This document shows positions 54,974 to 64,000 of a DNA stretch of 64,000 bases, piece by piece (positions within the stretch are counted from its first letter, which is position 1; every line of letters starts with the position of its first letter). The DNA lies in the NCBI GenBank assembly GCA_003166865.1, contig PMUP01000023.1:44718-108717 (forward strand). Direction: 5' to 3'. The position numbers were made by a program, and so were the translations under genes. This stretch comes from Bryobacterales bacterium. Its GTDB lineage: Bacteria; Acidobacteriota; Terriglobia; Bryobacterales; Bryobacteraceae. A model generated the notes under the pieces. The model did not search any database and was not told the DNA's origin. It was given only the letters and a program-made list of their open reading frames with translations.

Positions 54974-55390
54974 TTAGTTTGCTTTGGGTCTTTTCTTCTT
55001 GGGGATTTCGAGGACGGCGGGCGTGCGCAATTGAACCACGGGAATGAGCGAGCGCAGGGATTCGGTTGGGGATTGGCGGGCGCGGTGAGCGAATTCCTGA
55101 TTGAGCGTGGCGACGAATGTCTCGATTTGACCCTGCATCGCGGCCATCTTCTCGCGCATGTTGAGAATGATTTCGACGCCGGCGAGATTCACTCCCAGAT
55201 CGCGGGTCAGTTTGAGAATCACTTCCAGCCGTTCCAGATCGTCGTCGGTGTAGAGGCGGGTATTGCCTTCACTGCGCGAGGGAGCGAGCAACCCTTCGCG
55301 CTCGTACAAGCGCAGGGTCTGGGGATGGATCTGGTATTGCTCGGCGACGGCCGAGATCATGTAGGCGGCTTTGGATCGGGCTTTGGGCAT
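54974..55390 (-). CDS. hspR: MerR-family heat-shock repressor HspR
   Basis: 138 residues. MerR helix-turn-helix YMISAVAEQYQIHPQTLRLY then EREGLLAPSRSEGNTRLYTD, DLERLEVILKLTRDLGVNLA, GVEIILNMREKM, the HspR pattern. It represses dnaK from CTTG/CAAG-type boxes in other bacteria. Third gene of dnaK-dnaJ-hspR, three bases after dnaJ; the order without grpE matches HspR-regulated operons only in part. The C-terminal basic tail (PKKKRPK) is long. Confidence 0.88.
   Translation of the reverse strand: MPKARSKAAYMISAVAEQYQIHPQTLRLYEREGLLAPSRSEGNTRLYTDDDLERLEVILKLTRDLGVNLAGVEIILNMREKMAAMQGQIETFVATLNQEFAHRARQSPTESLRSLIPVVQLRTPAVLEIPKKKRPKAN
55064..55080. repeat. G-rich GGTTGGGGATTGGCGGG repeat in hspR
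   Basis: Third copy of the TTGGGGATTGG core also found at 2490-2518 and 20713-20742, here inside the hspR 3' part, read as an RQSPTES-like linker. Confidence 0.5.
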
Positions 55391-55393
55391 TGC

Positions 55394-56581
55394 TTACACC
55401 TTCGTCCAGATTTCCTTGCGCGGATCTTCTGAACTGACTTGCGACAGCTCGCGCAGCAGTTCTCGGGTGCGCTCATCCTGGACTTTGGGCGCCTGAATGA
55501 CCACCTCGACGATTTCGTCGCCGCGCTGATTTTTGCGCGCGTTCATAATGCCTTTTTCTCGCAAGCGAAACTTCTGCTGATTCTGCGTTCCTTGCGGCAC
55601 CTTGAGCAAAGCCCGGCCATCGATGGTGGGGACTTCGATCTTAGCGCCGAGACCGGCTTCGGACACCGTGACCGGCACCTGGATGTGAATGTCGTCTCCG
55701 TCGCGGCGGAAGAAGGCGTGGGGCTCGACGCGCACGGTGATGTAGAGATCGCCTGCGGCGCCGCCCGCTCTTCCGGCGTTGCCTTTACCCGCCACGCGCA
55801 GGCGCGAGCCGGATTGCGCGCCAGGCGGGATGCGGACCTCGACCGCCTCGGTCTTCGACAGACGGCCGTCGCCATGACAGGTGGGGCAGACATTCCGCAG
55901 GCGTCCCTTGCCATCGCAGCGTGGGCAGGTGAGGCTGAACTTCATGGCGCCAGCCATCTGGTTGACACTGCCCGAGCCATCGCACTCCGGGCACACGGTG
56001 GAGGCGCCACCGACGGCGCCGCTGCCGTTACAGGTCTCGCAAACTTCTTGACGCGCGGCATTGAGGCGCACTTGAGTGCCGCGGATGGACTGCCAGAAGT
56101 CGATGTCGAGTCCGTATTCGAGATCGGAGCCTTTTTCAGGACCGCCAGCGGCGCCTGGTTGCTCGCCCCGGTGGCTGCCGAAGAATTGGCTGAAGATGTC
56201 GCGAAACGCGCCCGTGCCGCCAGTTTGCGGGCCAGCTCCGGGGCCGGTGTGGTTCACGTAATCGGAGAAATCAAAGCCGCCGAATCCCATGCCGGGCTGA
56301 CCGGCTGCCGAACCACCTTGTCCGGCGCCCGGGCCGCCCGGAGGGATGTTGTCGGAATAGAAGCCGTACTGATCGTAGACCTGGCGTTTCTTGGGTTCGC
56401 TCAGGATGTCGTAAGCCTCCTGAACTTTTTTGAAGCGCTCTTCGGAGGCTTTGTCGCCGGGGTTCAGGTCGGGATGAAATTTGCGGGCCAGCTTGCGGTA
56501 CGCTTTACGGATCTCGTCTTCGGTGGCGCCGCGAGATACGCCGAGCGTTTCGTAGTAATCGTGTTTGCTTGCGGCTGGCAT
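55394..56581 (-). CDS. dnaJ: Chaperone DnaJ
   Basis: 395 residues from the ATG at 56581 (the longer open frame upstream is the inverted-repeat spacer). J domain [20 protein letters not shown] with HPD in [10 protein letters not shown], a Gly/Phe-rich linker, four zinc-binding repeats ([32 protein letters not shown]) and the C-terminal client-binding part. It presents clients to DnaK and triggers ATP hydrolysis. A possible hairpin lies between dnaK and dnaJ. Confidence 0.95.
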   Translation of the reverse strand: MPAASKHDYYETLGVSRGATEDEIRKAYRKLARKFHPDLNPGDKASEERFKKVQEAYDILSEPKKRQVYDQYGFYSDNIPPGGPGAGQGGSAAGQPGMGFGGFDFSDYVNHTGPGAGPQTGGTGAFRDIFSQFFGSHRGEQPGAAGGPEKGSDLEYGLDIDFWQSIRGTQVRLNAARQEVCETCNGSGAVGGASTVCPECDGSGSVNQMAGAMKFSLTCPRCDGKGRLRNVCPTCHGDGRLSKTEAVEVRIPPGAQSGSRLRVAGKGNAGRAGGAAGDLYITVRVEPHAFFRRDGDDIHIQVPVTVSEAGLGAKIEVPTIDGRALLKVPQGTQNQQKFRLREKGIMNARKNQRGDEIVEVVIQAPKVQDERTRELLRELSQVSSEDPRKEIWTKV

Positions 56582-56592
56582 AAAGAGTTGCT

Positions 56593-56662
56593 GGTTATTA
56601 GTTGTTGGTAACTGGATACCGGCTACGATCAACCAGCAACCAATAACCAACAACCAATAACC
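56593..56662. repeat. Inverted AACC/GGTT repeat between dnaK and dnaJ
   Basis: Left arm GGTTATTAGTTGTTGGT at 56593-56609 pairs with right arm ACCAACAACCAATAACC at 56646-56662 with one mismatch. The 12-mer CAACCAATAACC is also repeated directly at 56637 and 56651. On the dnaK-dnaJ message it would fold into a long hairpin upstream of the dnaJ start. Confidence 0.75.
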
Positions 56663-56668
56663 GTTGAC

Positions 56669-58591
<1,923 letters not shown>

Positions 58592-58642
58592 TCTTCCCTC
58601 AATCCCCCGGCTACGCTCCGGGTTCGTATTAGCCTGGTTCCA

Positions 58643-58670
58643 TTATTAAACTTTAGTGTGTTCTTGTCAA
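58643..58670 (-). promoter_or_regulatory. Sigma-70 promoter of dnaK with HspR-like boxes
   Basis: Read on the minus strand: TTGACA (58665-58670), 16-base spacer, TAATAA (58643-58648), near-perfect. The palindrome CTTGTCAAG at 58663-58671 overlaps the -35. Further upstream are GCTTGACCAAGC at 58689-58700 and CTTG half-sites at 58714, 58724 and 58738. The exact HAIR consensus (CTTGAGT-N7-ACTCAAG) is absent, but the half-site CTTG/CAAG is shared, so HspR control is likely. Confidence 0.7.
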
Positions 58671-58827
58671 GTACGATTGCCACAACCTGCTTGACCAAGC
58701 ACAAGGCGACAAACTTGACCAACCTTGATCCTGAGATCTTGCCTCACGATTTGCTACCCAAAGGTGGGCAGTGGGGAGACATTGGTCTGGAACGGGAGCG
58801 AATAGCAGTCAGCCGTACGGAGGCACC

Positions 58828-59667
58828 ATGGACGCGTCTGCTATAGCCAGAAGCCTCGACAATCTGGAGAACTCCTGGTCATCGCTGGATTGGTGGCTTA
58901 ATTTCTGGACAATTCTTGTAGTAGTCGGCGTCGCAGTGGAATTGGCTGTCATAACCGCCGAATACGTCCATGACTGGCATGAGTTTAGGCGTGCCACGAT
59001 CCACTGTCCGGAAAAGCCTCGCCTCCTCGTTTTTTGTCTGGGATTGCTTGGCGCCGCATTAGTAGCAATTGGTGTTGCTGGAGAATTCGGCGTGCACGTT
59101 AGAGCTCAAAAGGTTGAAATTGATATGCGGTCCAGAAGCCGCGAACTGGTGGCTCTCGCAAATAAAGACGCAAAGGAAGCTGTAGATCACGCTGCGGCTG
59201 CGAACGAAAGAGCAGCAGGAGCAAACCGGGAAGCTGGGGCGGCCAATGAGCGGACTGCAATGCTGGAGCGAGAGAACTTGGAGCTGAAAAAGCAACTTTC
59301 GCCCCGCCGAGTCACGCAGCAACAACGAGAGCAACTGAAGCGGCTATTGGGGAAGTACAAGGGTATCGAGATCCTCAGCTCAAGAGGTGTCAATGGAATT
59401 GGCGAAGCGCCGCAATTCCGTGAGCAGCTATTTCAGGCATTTGAATATGCGGGATTGAAGGCTAGGGGCGGCTCGAATCTCCCATACAGCGAAATGACTG
59501 GGATTCATATCGAGGCCTTTGGCGACCTCGGGCGTTTCGCCGACGATCTGCGCTCCGCGTTGATAAAAGTCGGCCTTGCTACTCCTGCGAGCATCTATGT
59601 GACTAAACACCCCTCCCTGGGTAATGGGCAGGACAGGATCGACATCGCGGTACTGGAAAAGCCGTAA
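58828..59667 (+). CDS. Two-helix membrane protein with coiled coil and C-terminal alpha-beta domain
   Basis: 279 residues, GGAGG five bases before the ATG. Membrane helices at about 24-44 (LNFWTILVVVGVAVELAVIT) and 65-85 (LLVFCLGLLGAALVAIGVAG), an Ala/Glu/Arg coiled coil (about 95-160), then a domain with LLGKYKGIEILSSRGV, FREQLFQAFEYAGLKARGG, FADDLRSALIKVGLAT and SIYVTKHPSLGNGQDRIDIA. The C-terminal end has the look of a small alpha-beta fold. The layout (helix, coiled coil, head) resembles the pair at 29724-31513 but the head differs. Function unknown. Confidence 0.65.
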   Translation: MDASAIARSLDNLENSWSSLDWWLNFWTILVVVGVAVELAVITAEYVHDWHEFRRATIHCPEKPRLLVFCLGLLGAALVAIGVAGEFGVHVRAQKVEIDMRSRSRELVALANKDAKEAVDHAAAANERAAGANREAGAANERTAMLERENLELKKQLSPRRVTQQQREQLKRLLGKYKGIEILSSRGVNGIGEAPQFREQLFQAFEYAGLKARGGSNLPYSEMTGIHIEAFGDLGRFADDLRSALIKVGLATPASIYVTKHPSLGNGQDRIDIAVLEKP

Positions 59668-59727
59668 ATTTTACATAGCCCCTCACGGCCTGACATCTGA
59701 CACGAGTTGCAGGCCAGCGTGGATACA

Positions 59728-60801
59728 ATGAAGCCATTGATTATGACCACCATCCAGCGGATTCGCTTGTCCGATCTGGCGGCCCGGCTGGGCTGCGAAC
59801 TTCATGGCGACCCGGAACTAGAGATCACGGGCGTGGCGGGGTTGGAGGAGGCGGGCCCGAGCGAGCTGACGTTTCTGTCCAATCCCAAGTATGGGCCAAA
59901 GGTGAAGAACACGCGTGCGGCGGCGATTCTGGTGAAGGAGCCCCTCGCTGGGGGCCGGCTGGCCAGCTTGATTTCGGCGAATCCGTATCACGATTTTGCG
60001 CGCACGCTCGGGATGTTCTACCAACCGCCGCGGCCCAAGCCGGGCATCCATCCCCAAGCTTCGATCGCAGCGACGGCGCGAATTGGGGAAGGGGCGTCGG
60101 TGGGGGCGTTCGCGGTGATTGGCGAGCACGTGAGCATCGGCAAGAACGCGGTGCTGCATCCGCACGTGGTGATCTACGAAGGCGCCACGATCGGCGACGA
60201 TTTTTGCGCGCACTCGCACGCGGTGGTGCGCGAGTATTGCCGCATTGGGCATCGCGTAATCTTGCAAAATGGCGTGGTGGTTGGCGGCGACGGATTCGGA
60301 TTCGCCAAGACGCGCGAGGGAACGCATTTCAAAATTGTGCAGTCGGGCGTGACCGTGATTGAGGACGACGTCGAGATCCAGTCACTGACGTCGGTGGACC
60401 GGGCCACCATGGGCGAAACGCGCGTCAAGCGCGGGGCCAAGATCGACAGCCTGGTGCAGGTGGGCCACGCCTGCGTGGTGGGCGAGGACAACATCATTTG
60501 CGCACAGACTGGCCTCGCGGGGAACTCGACCCTGGGCAAGAACGTGTTGCTGGCCGGCCAGGTGGGAATTTCCGGGCACCTGACGATTCACGACAACGCG
60601 ACCATCTACGCGCAAAGCGGGATCGGCGGGGACGTGGCCAGCGGTGCGGTGATGTCGGGATCGCCGGCATTTGAGGCGCGCGAGTGGCTGCGCGCGATCA
60701 CGGCTTTCCCGAAGTTGCCTGAGTTGTTGAAGACAGTGAGACAATTGGAGAAGCGTTTGGAGCGCCTGGAAGGTGTTTCGACGACCTCGCCCACGACTTA
60801 G
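59728..60801 (+). CDS. lpxD: UDP-3-O-acylglucosamine N-acyltransferase LpxD
   Basis: 357 residues from the ATG at 59728 (59743 is also possible). N-terminal part LSDLAARLGCELHGDPELEI, then a left-handed beta-helix of hexapeptides (about 110-310; IGEGASVGAFAVIGEHVSIG, GDGFGFAKTREGTHFKIVQS, QVGHACVVGEDNIICAQTGL) and a helical C-terminus. It adds the second acyl chain to the lipid A precursor; catalytic His is in QVGHACVVG. Followed after two bases by the LOG gene. Confidence 0.95.
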   Translation: MKPLIMTTIQRIRLSDLAARLGCELHGDPELEITGVAGLEEAGPSELTFLSNPKYGPKVKNTRAAAILVKEPLAGGRLASLISANPYHDFARTLGMFYQPPRPKPGIHPQASIAATARIGEGASVGAFAVIGEHVSIGKNAVLHPHVVIYEGATIGDDFCAHSHAVVREYCRIGHRVILQNGVVVGGDGFGFAKTREGTHFKIVQSGVTVIEDDVEIQSLTSVDRATMGETRVKRGAKIDSLVQVGHACVVGEDNIICAQTGLAGNSTLGKNVLLAGQVGISGHLTIHDNATIYAQSGIGGDVASGAVMSGSPAFEAREWLRAITAFPKLPELLKTVRQLEKRLERLEGVSTTSPTT

Positions 60802-60803
60802 CA

Positions 60804-61601
60804 ATGACAGACGACAGTCCCACAAACGGCCGCCGGCCGGTAGCTTATCTCAACGAGACGTTTCTTGAAAGCCCCGATGCACGCGCATTGCGGATTCTTT
60901 CGGAATACCTGGAGCCGCTATCCCACTTCCGCGACGAAAAGATTCAGGACACGATTGTGTTCTTCGGCTCGGCGCGGCTGACCGAGGACGGGCCTTTGGG
61001 CAGATACTACCAGGAGGCGCGAACGCTGGCGCGATTGATCTCGGAGTGGTCCTCAAAACTTGAGGCGACGCCCCACCGCTTCGTGATTTGTTCCGGCGGC
61101 GGCCCGGGGATCATGGAAGCCGCCAACCGGGGCGCGGCGGACGCGGGTTGCAAGACCATCGGGTTGAACATCGGTCTGCCCTTCGAGCAGCGGCCCAATC
61201 CTTACATCACGCCGGAGTTGTCGTTCGAGTTCCACTATTTTTTCATGCGCAAATTCTGGTTTGCGTACCTGGCGAAGGCGCTGGTGGTTTTTCCAGGGGG
61301 ATTCGGCACCATGGATGAGCTGTTCGAAATTCTGACGCTGGCGCAGACGCGGAAGCTGGAAAGCAAGATGGTGATCGTGTTGTACGGGACGAAGTTCTGG
61401 AACGAGGTTCTGAATTTCGAAGCGTTGGTGGAGCACGGCACTATCGACCGGGAGGATTTGCGCCTGTTTCAGTACGCCGATGATCCCGAAACGGCGCTGG
61501 CCGTGTTGCAGGAACAGTTGACGCGGTATTTTCTGGAGCCGGAGAAGCCGCTGCCTGAAGCGGCGGCGGAAACTCCCGAGATCGCCAAATCGCGCGTGTG
61601 A
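60804..61601 (+). CDS. LOG-family protein (nucleotide 5'-monophosphate phosphoribohydrolase)
   Basis: 265 residues. Rossmann core with SGGGPGIMEAANRGAADAGC and VVFPGGFGTMDELFEILTLA, the two LOG signatures, plus FFGSARLTEDG. LOG proteins split cytokinin ribotides or nucleotides; lysine-decarboxylase labels for this family are out of date. It lies two bases after lpxD and overlaps the SpoIIE gene by four, so all three may be one unit with no clear shared role. Confidence 0.9.
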   Translation: MTDDSPTNGRRPVAYLNETFLESPDARALRILSEYLEPLSHFRDEKIQDTIVFFGSARLTEDGPLGRYYQEARTLARLISEWSSKLEATPHRFVICSGGGPGIMEAANRGAADAGCKTIGLNIGLPFEQRPNPYITPELSFEFHYFFMRKFWFAYLAKALVVFPGGFGTMDELFEILTLAQTRKLESKMVIVLYGTKFWNEVLNFEALVEHGTIDREDLRLFQYADDPETALAVLQEQLTRYFLEPEKPLPEAAAETPEIAKSRV

Positions 61602-63610
61602 AGCTCAAACTACAATCCTTGTGGAGACGGGCGGGGAAGCTGGAAAAGGCTTTTCTCGGCGCGCTATTGCTGTATTTAATCTTGCTCGCTGTGTGGCCGG
61701 CCAGCGGACTCGAGACGTTCGTGGCTTTCGTGACGTACGTCCTGGGCGGGTGGGTGGCGTTGCGTTTGTTGCGGATCGGGGTGCGCAAGGCAACTTGGCG
61801 ACTGCGCTATCGATTGATCGCCGCGTACGTGTTCATCGCGGTGCTGCCGATTCTGCTGATCCTCACGTTGGTGGGATTGGGCGGCTACATGCTGGCCACG
61901 CAGGTTGCGGTGTATTTGGTGCGATCGGAACTGGACCGGCGCGTGGCTTCGCTTGAATCCGCGGTCGAGGTTCTGGGCGCCCCGGGAGACGATTCACCCG
62001 ATGGGATTCTGGCGCGAACCGCCGTAGCGTATGAGAAGCGCTTTCCCGGGATCGCTTTTGTAGTGCAGGAAAAGGGCAAGGTCCGGCGCTGGCCCGAGAA
62101 CGCCGCGATCAGCGCGCCGGAGCATCTGCCCCTGAACTCGGGCGGCCTGGCAGAGCTTGACGGGCGCTACTACGCCTGGCACTATGCGGGCACCGATGGC
62201 GGCAAGTATTTGGTTATTGCGCCGCTATCGCGCCGGTATCTTAGCGGGATGATGCCGGGCATAGGCGATGTTTACTTTTTGCAGCGGGATTTCGTTGCCT
62301 CATCGGATGCCTCGGGCGAGGTCAAGCCGAAAACCAGAACGCCCTCGATGTCCAGCAAGGCTGTCCCTGGGTATCCACAAAACTTTCACTTTACGCCGGC
62401 TGGCGGTGACGCTCCACACGCGGCTCTGCCTCCGCCGGTGAATCGTTTCGACCTGCCTGTACAGTGGGGATCGTTCACCCGGGCAGTGGACTGGGCGCAT
62501 CCGGACCACACTGAGCCCGCGCTGTTGGTGGTTCGCGCCCGGCTGTCGTCGATTTTGGCCGCGATTTTGACTCAGGGCGGCGACATGTCGGGGGGCGCTC
62601 TGCTCATTACGTTCTATGTTCTAACTGTGGCGTTCCTGATTGTCGGGATCGCTGGACTGGCGATCGGGATCTCGATGTCGCGCAGCATTACCGGCGCGGT
62701 GCATTCGTTATATGCGGGAACGCAGCGGGTGATGAGCGGCGATTTTTCGCACTTGATTCCGGTGTCCGGGCGCGACCAACTCGCTGAGCTGAGCAGCTCG
62801 TTCAACAGCATGACGCAGAACCTGGAGCGGCTGCTCGTGGTGGCGAAAGAGAAAGAGCGCATGGAGACGGAGATCGAGATCGCACGTGGAGTCCAGGACC
62901 AACTTTATCCCAAGGCGCCGCCGTCGTTCGAGGGTCTGCAAGTGCTGGGAGTGTGCCATCCGGCACGCACGGTGTCGGGCGATTACTACGACTACCAACT
63001 GGTGGACGGGAAGCTGGCGATCGCGATTGGAGACGTGGCCGGCAAGGGAATTTCGGCGGCGCTGCTGATGGCGACCATTCAGGCGGCCATGCGCATGGAG
63101 CTGCGGGCTTCGGCCGACCTGGCGGCGTCCATGAATGGCCTGCGATTCTCGACGGCGCGGATGGTTTCGGAGCTGAATCAGCAACTGTATGCCACCACCT
63201 CGCCGGAAAAGTACGCGACCTTCTTTTTCGCCATCTACGATCAGGCGACGGGTGTGATCACGTATACCAATGCGGGCCACCTGCAGCCGGTGCTGATACG
63301 CGATGGCGCGCCCATTCGCTTGGACGTCAATGGAACCATCGTCGGCGCGTTTCCATTCTCGAAGTACGAGGAGAGCAAGCTGAAGCTTCAGAGCGGAGAC
63401 TTGTTGGTGTGTTACACCGACGGAATCAGCGAGCCGGAGAACGAATACGGCGAAATGTTCGGAGAAGAACGGCTGATTGAGCTGGTGGCGAAGAACGCGT
63501 CCCGGGACGATGCCGCGATTATCGACAGCGTGATGGAAGCGGTGCGGCAATGGACGGGAGTGCCCGAACTGTCGGATGACATGACGCTGTTGCTAGCACG
63601 CAAGCGATGA
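61598..63610 (+). CDS. Membrane-bound SpoIIE/PP2C-type phosphatase with HAMP domain
   Basis: 670 residues from a GTG overlapping the LOG stop. Membrane helices at about 20-40, 48-65 and 75-98, an external segment (about 100-330), a further helix near 340-360, a HAMP linker (about 365-415, TQRVMSGDFSHLIPVSGRDQ) and a SpoIIE phosphatase domain (GDYYDYQLVDGKLAIAIGDV, GKGISAALLMATIQ, TYTNAGHLQPVLI, LVCYTDGISEPENEYGEMFG). It probably dephosphorylates a STAS antagonist, possibly the one at 27694-28071. Confidence 0.92.
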   Translation: MKLKLQSLWRRAGKLEKAFLGALLLYLILLAVWPASGLETFVAFVTYVLGGWVALRLLRIGVRKATWRLRYRLIAAYVFIAVLPILLILTLVGLGGYMLATQVAVYLVRSELDRRVASLESAVEVLGAPGDDSPDGILARTAVAYEKRFPGIAFVVQEKGKVRRWPENAAISAPEHLPLNSGGLAELDGRYYAWHYAGTDGGKYLVIAPLSRRYLSGMMPGIGDVYFLQRDFVASSDASGEVKPKTRTPSMSSKAVPGYPQNFHFTPAGGDAPHAALPPPVNRFDLPVQWGSFTRAVDWAHPDHTEPALLVVRARLSSILAAILTQGGDMSGGALLITFYVLTVAFLIVGIAGLAIGISMSRSITGAVHSLYAGTQRVMSGDFSHLIPVSGRDQLAELSSSFNSMTQNLERLLVVAKEKERMETEIEIARGVQDQLYPKAPPSFEGLQVLGVCHPARTVSGDYYDYQLVDGKLAIAIGDVAGKGISAALLMATIQAAMRMELRASADLAASMNGLRFSTARMVSELNQQLYATTSPEKYATFFFAIYDQATGVITYTNAGHLQPVLIRDGAPIRLDVNGTIVGAFPFSKYEESKLKLQSGDLLVCYTDGISEPENEYGEMFGEERLIELVAKNASRDDAAIIDSVMEAVRQWTGVPELSDDMTLLLARKR

Positions 63611-63662
63611 CCCGCAAGCGATGAAGACAGCTGGAATGTGGTCCCGGTAAAATAGCCTCAGC

Positions 63663-64000
63663 ATGCGCCGCCTCCGCAATTGGCTGATCGTCCTGGGCAG
63701 CGGGGTTGTGCTCATCGTCACCGGCGGAACGCTAGGCTTCATATGGATCGAGCACTACCCACCCTTCGACGCCTTCTACATGACGCTGATCACGATCAGC
63801 ACGGTGGGGTACGCGGAAATCCATCCGCTCAGTTTCCACGGGCGGATTTTCAATTCGTTTCTGATATTCTTTGGCGTAACCATGATGCTGCTGGCGGTGG
63901 GCGGCATGACACAAGTAATCATCGCGCTGGAGCTCACGCAATATTTCGGGAAGCGGCGGACCAGGAAAATGATTAACAAGTTGCAGGACCATATCATCGT
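63663..64000 (+). CDS. Potassium channel protein with TrkA-N domain, 5' part
   Basis: The first 112 residues are in view; the gene runs off the end. Two membrane helices frame a pore: TLITISTVGYAEIHPLS, with a TVGYA filter in place of the usual TVGYG. After the second helix comes KLQDHIIV, the start of an RCK/TrkA-N domain that binds nucleotides. It is a two-helix channel with a regulatory domain. Confidence 0.88.
   Translation, partial: MRRLRNWLIVLGSGVVLIVTGGTLGFIWIEHYPPFDAFYMTLITISTVGYAEIHPLSFHGRIFNSFLIFFGVTMMLLAVGGMTQVIIALELTQYFGKRRTRKMINKLQDHII

Overview
The window looks like chromosomal DNA of a Gram-negative Acidobacteriota member, probably near Bryobacterales / Candidatus Solibacter. 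That placement is an inference from gene content. Supporting signs are high GC, lipopolysaccharide genes (lpxD, lptE), a TonB receptor with a carboxypeptidase-regulatory-like N-terminus, a dnaK-dnaJ-hspR heat-shock operon, many two-component systems and several copies of a secreted protein family often seen in acidobacteria. I saw no rRNA, tRNA, CRISPR array, integrase or transposase.

Layout. 1-3.5 kb: end of an EamA transporter, ligD (no ku in view) and a wrecked RibD/DHFR-like gene. 3.7-8.8 kb: Cys-rich secreted protein, TonB receptor, MFS transporter, glycosyltransferase. 8.8-11.8 kb: Rcp-type response regulator plus GAF histidine kinase, then two uncharacterised ORFs. 12-18 kb: cyclopropane synthase and flavin oxidoreductase pair, DUF2007-like protein, YtxH protein, delta-1-pyrroline-5-carboxylate dehydrogenase, fdhD with a small partner. 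18-22 kb: NarL-type two-component system, an AbrB-type toxin-antitoxin pair, rpsT. 22-26.3 kb: a tight operon psd-pssA-(Asd-like)-lptE-holA for envelope lipids, LPS export and replication. 26-33 kb: accessory region with a secreted protein, a STAS protein, an SDR, two adjacent uncharacterised genes sharing a C-terminal domain, a degraded methyltransferase and a lysozyme-like protein. 33-38.7 kb: sigma-54 activator, CHASE2 kinase, aminopeptidase P and small membrane proteins. 38.8-46.9 kb: PPK2 and a membrane partner, orphan antitoxin, then an operon uvrA - unknown - CPBP protease - mtnA - thioredoxin. 46.9-52.5 kb: a perfect sigma-54 promoter before two small genes, EthD protein, dipeptidyl peptidase III, a hybrid kinase with a worn ATPase domain. 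52.6-55 kb: three members of one secreted family (remnant, intact, amber-interrupted). 55-58.8 kb: dnaK-dnaJ-hspR with a strong promoter overlapped by CTTG/CAAG palindromes. 58.8-64 kb: an unknown coiled-coil membrane protein, lpxD, a LOG enzyme, a SpoIIE phosphatase and the start of a potassium channel gene.

The strongest leads for new biology are the adjacent paralogues at 29724-31513 (one secreted, one membrane-anchored, sharing about 125 residues), the sigma-54 promoter with 15-bp-phased CTAAG boxes at 46872-46930, and the CTTG/CAAG-rich dnaK control region. The window also shows steady gene decay: three degraded genes, one amber-interrupted gene and one orphan antitoxin.
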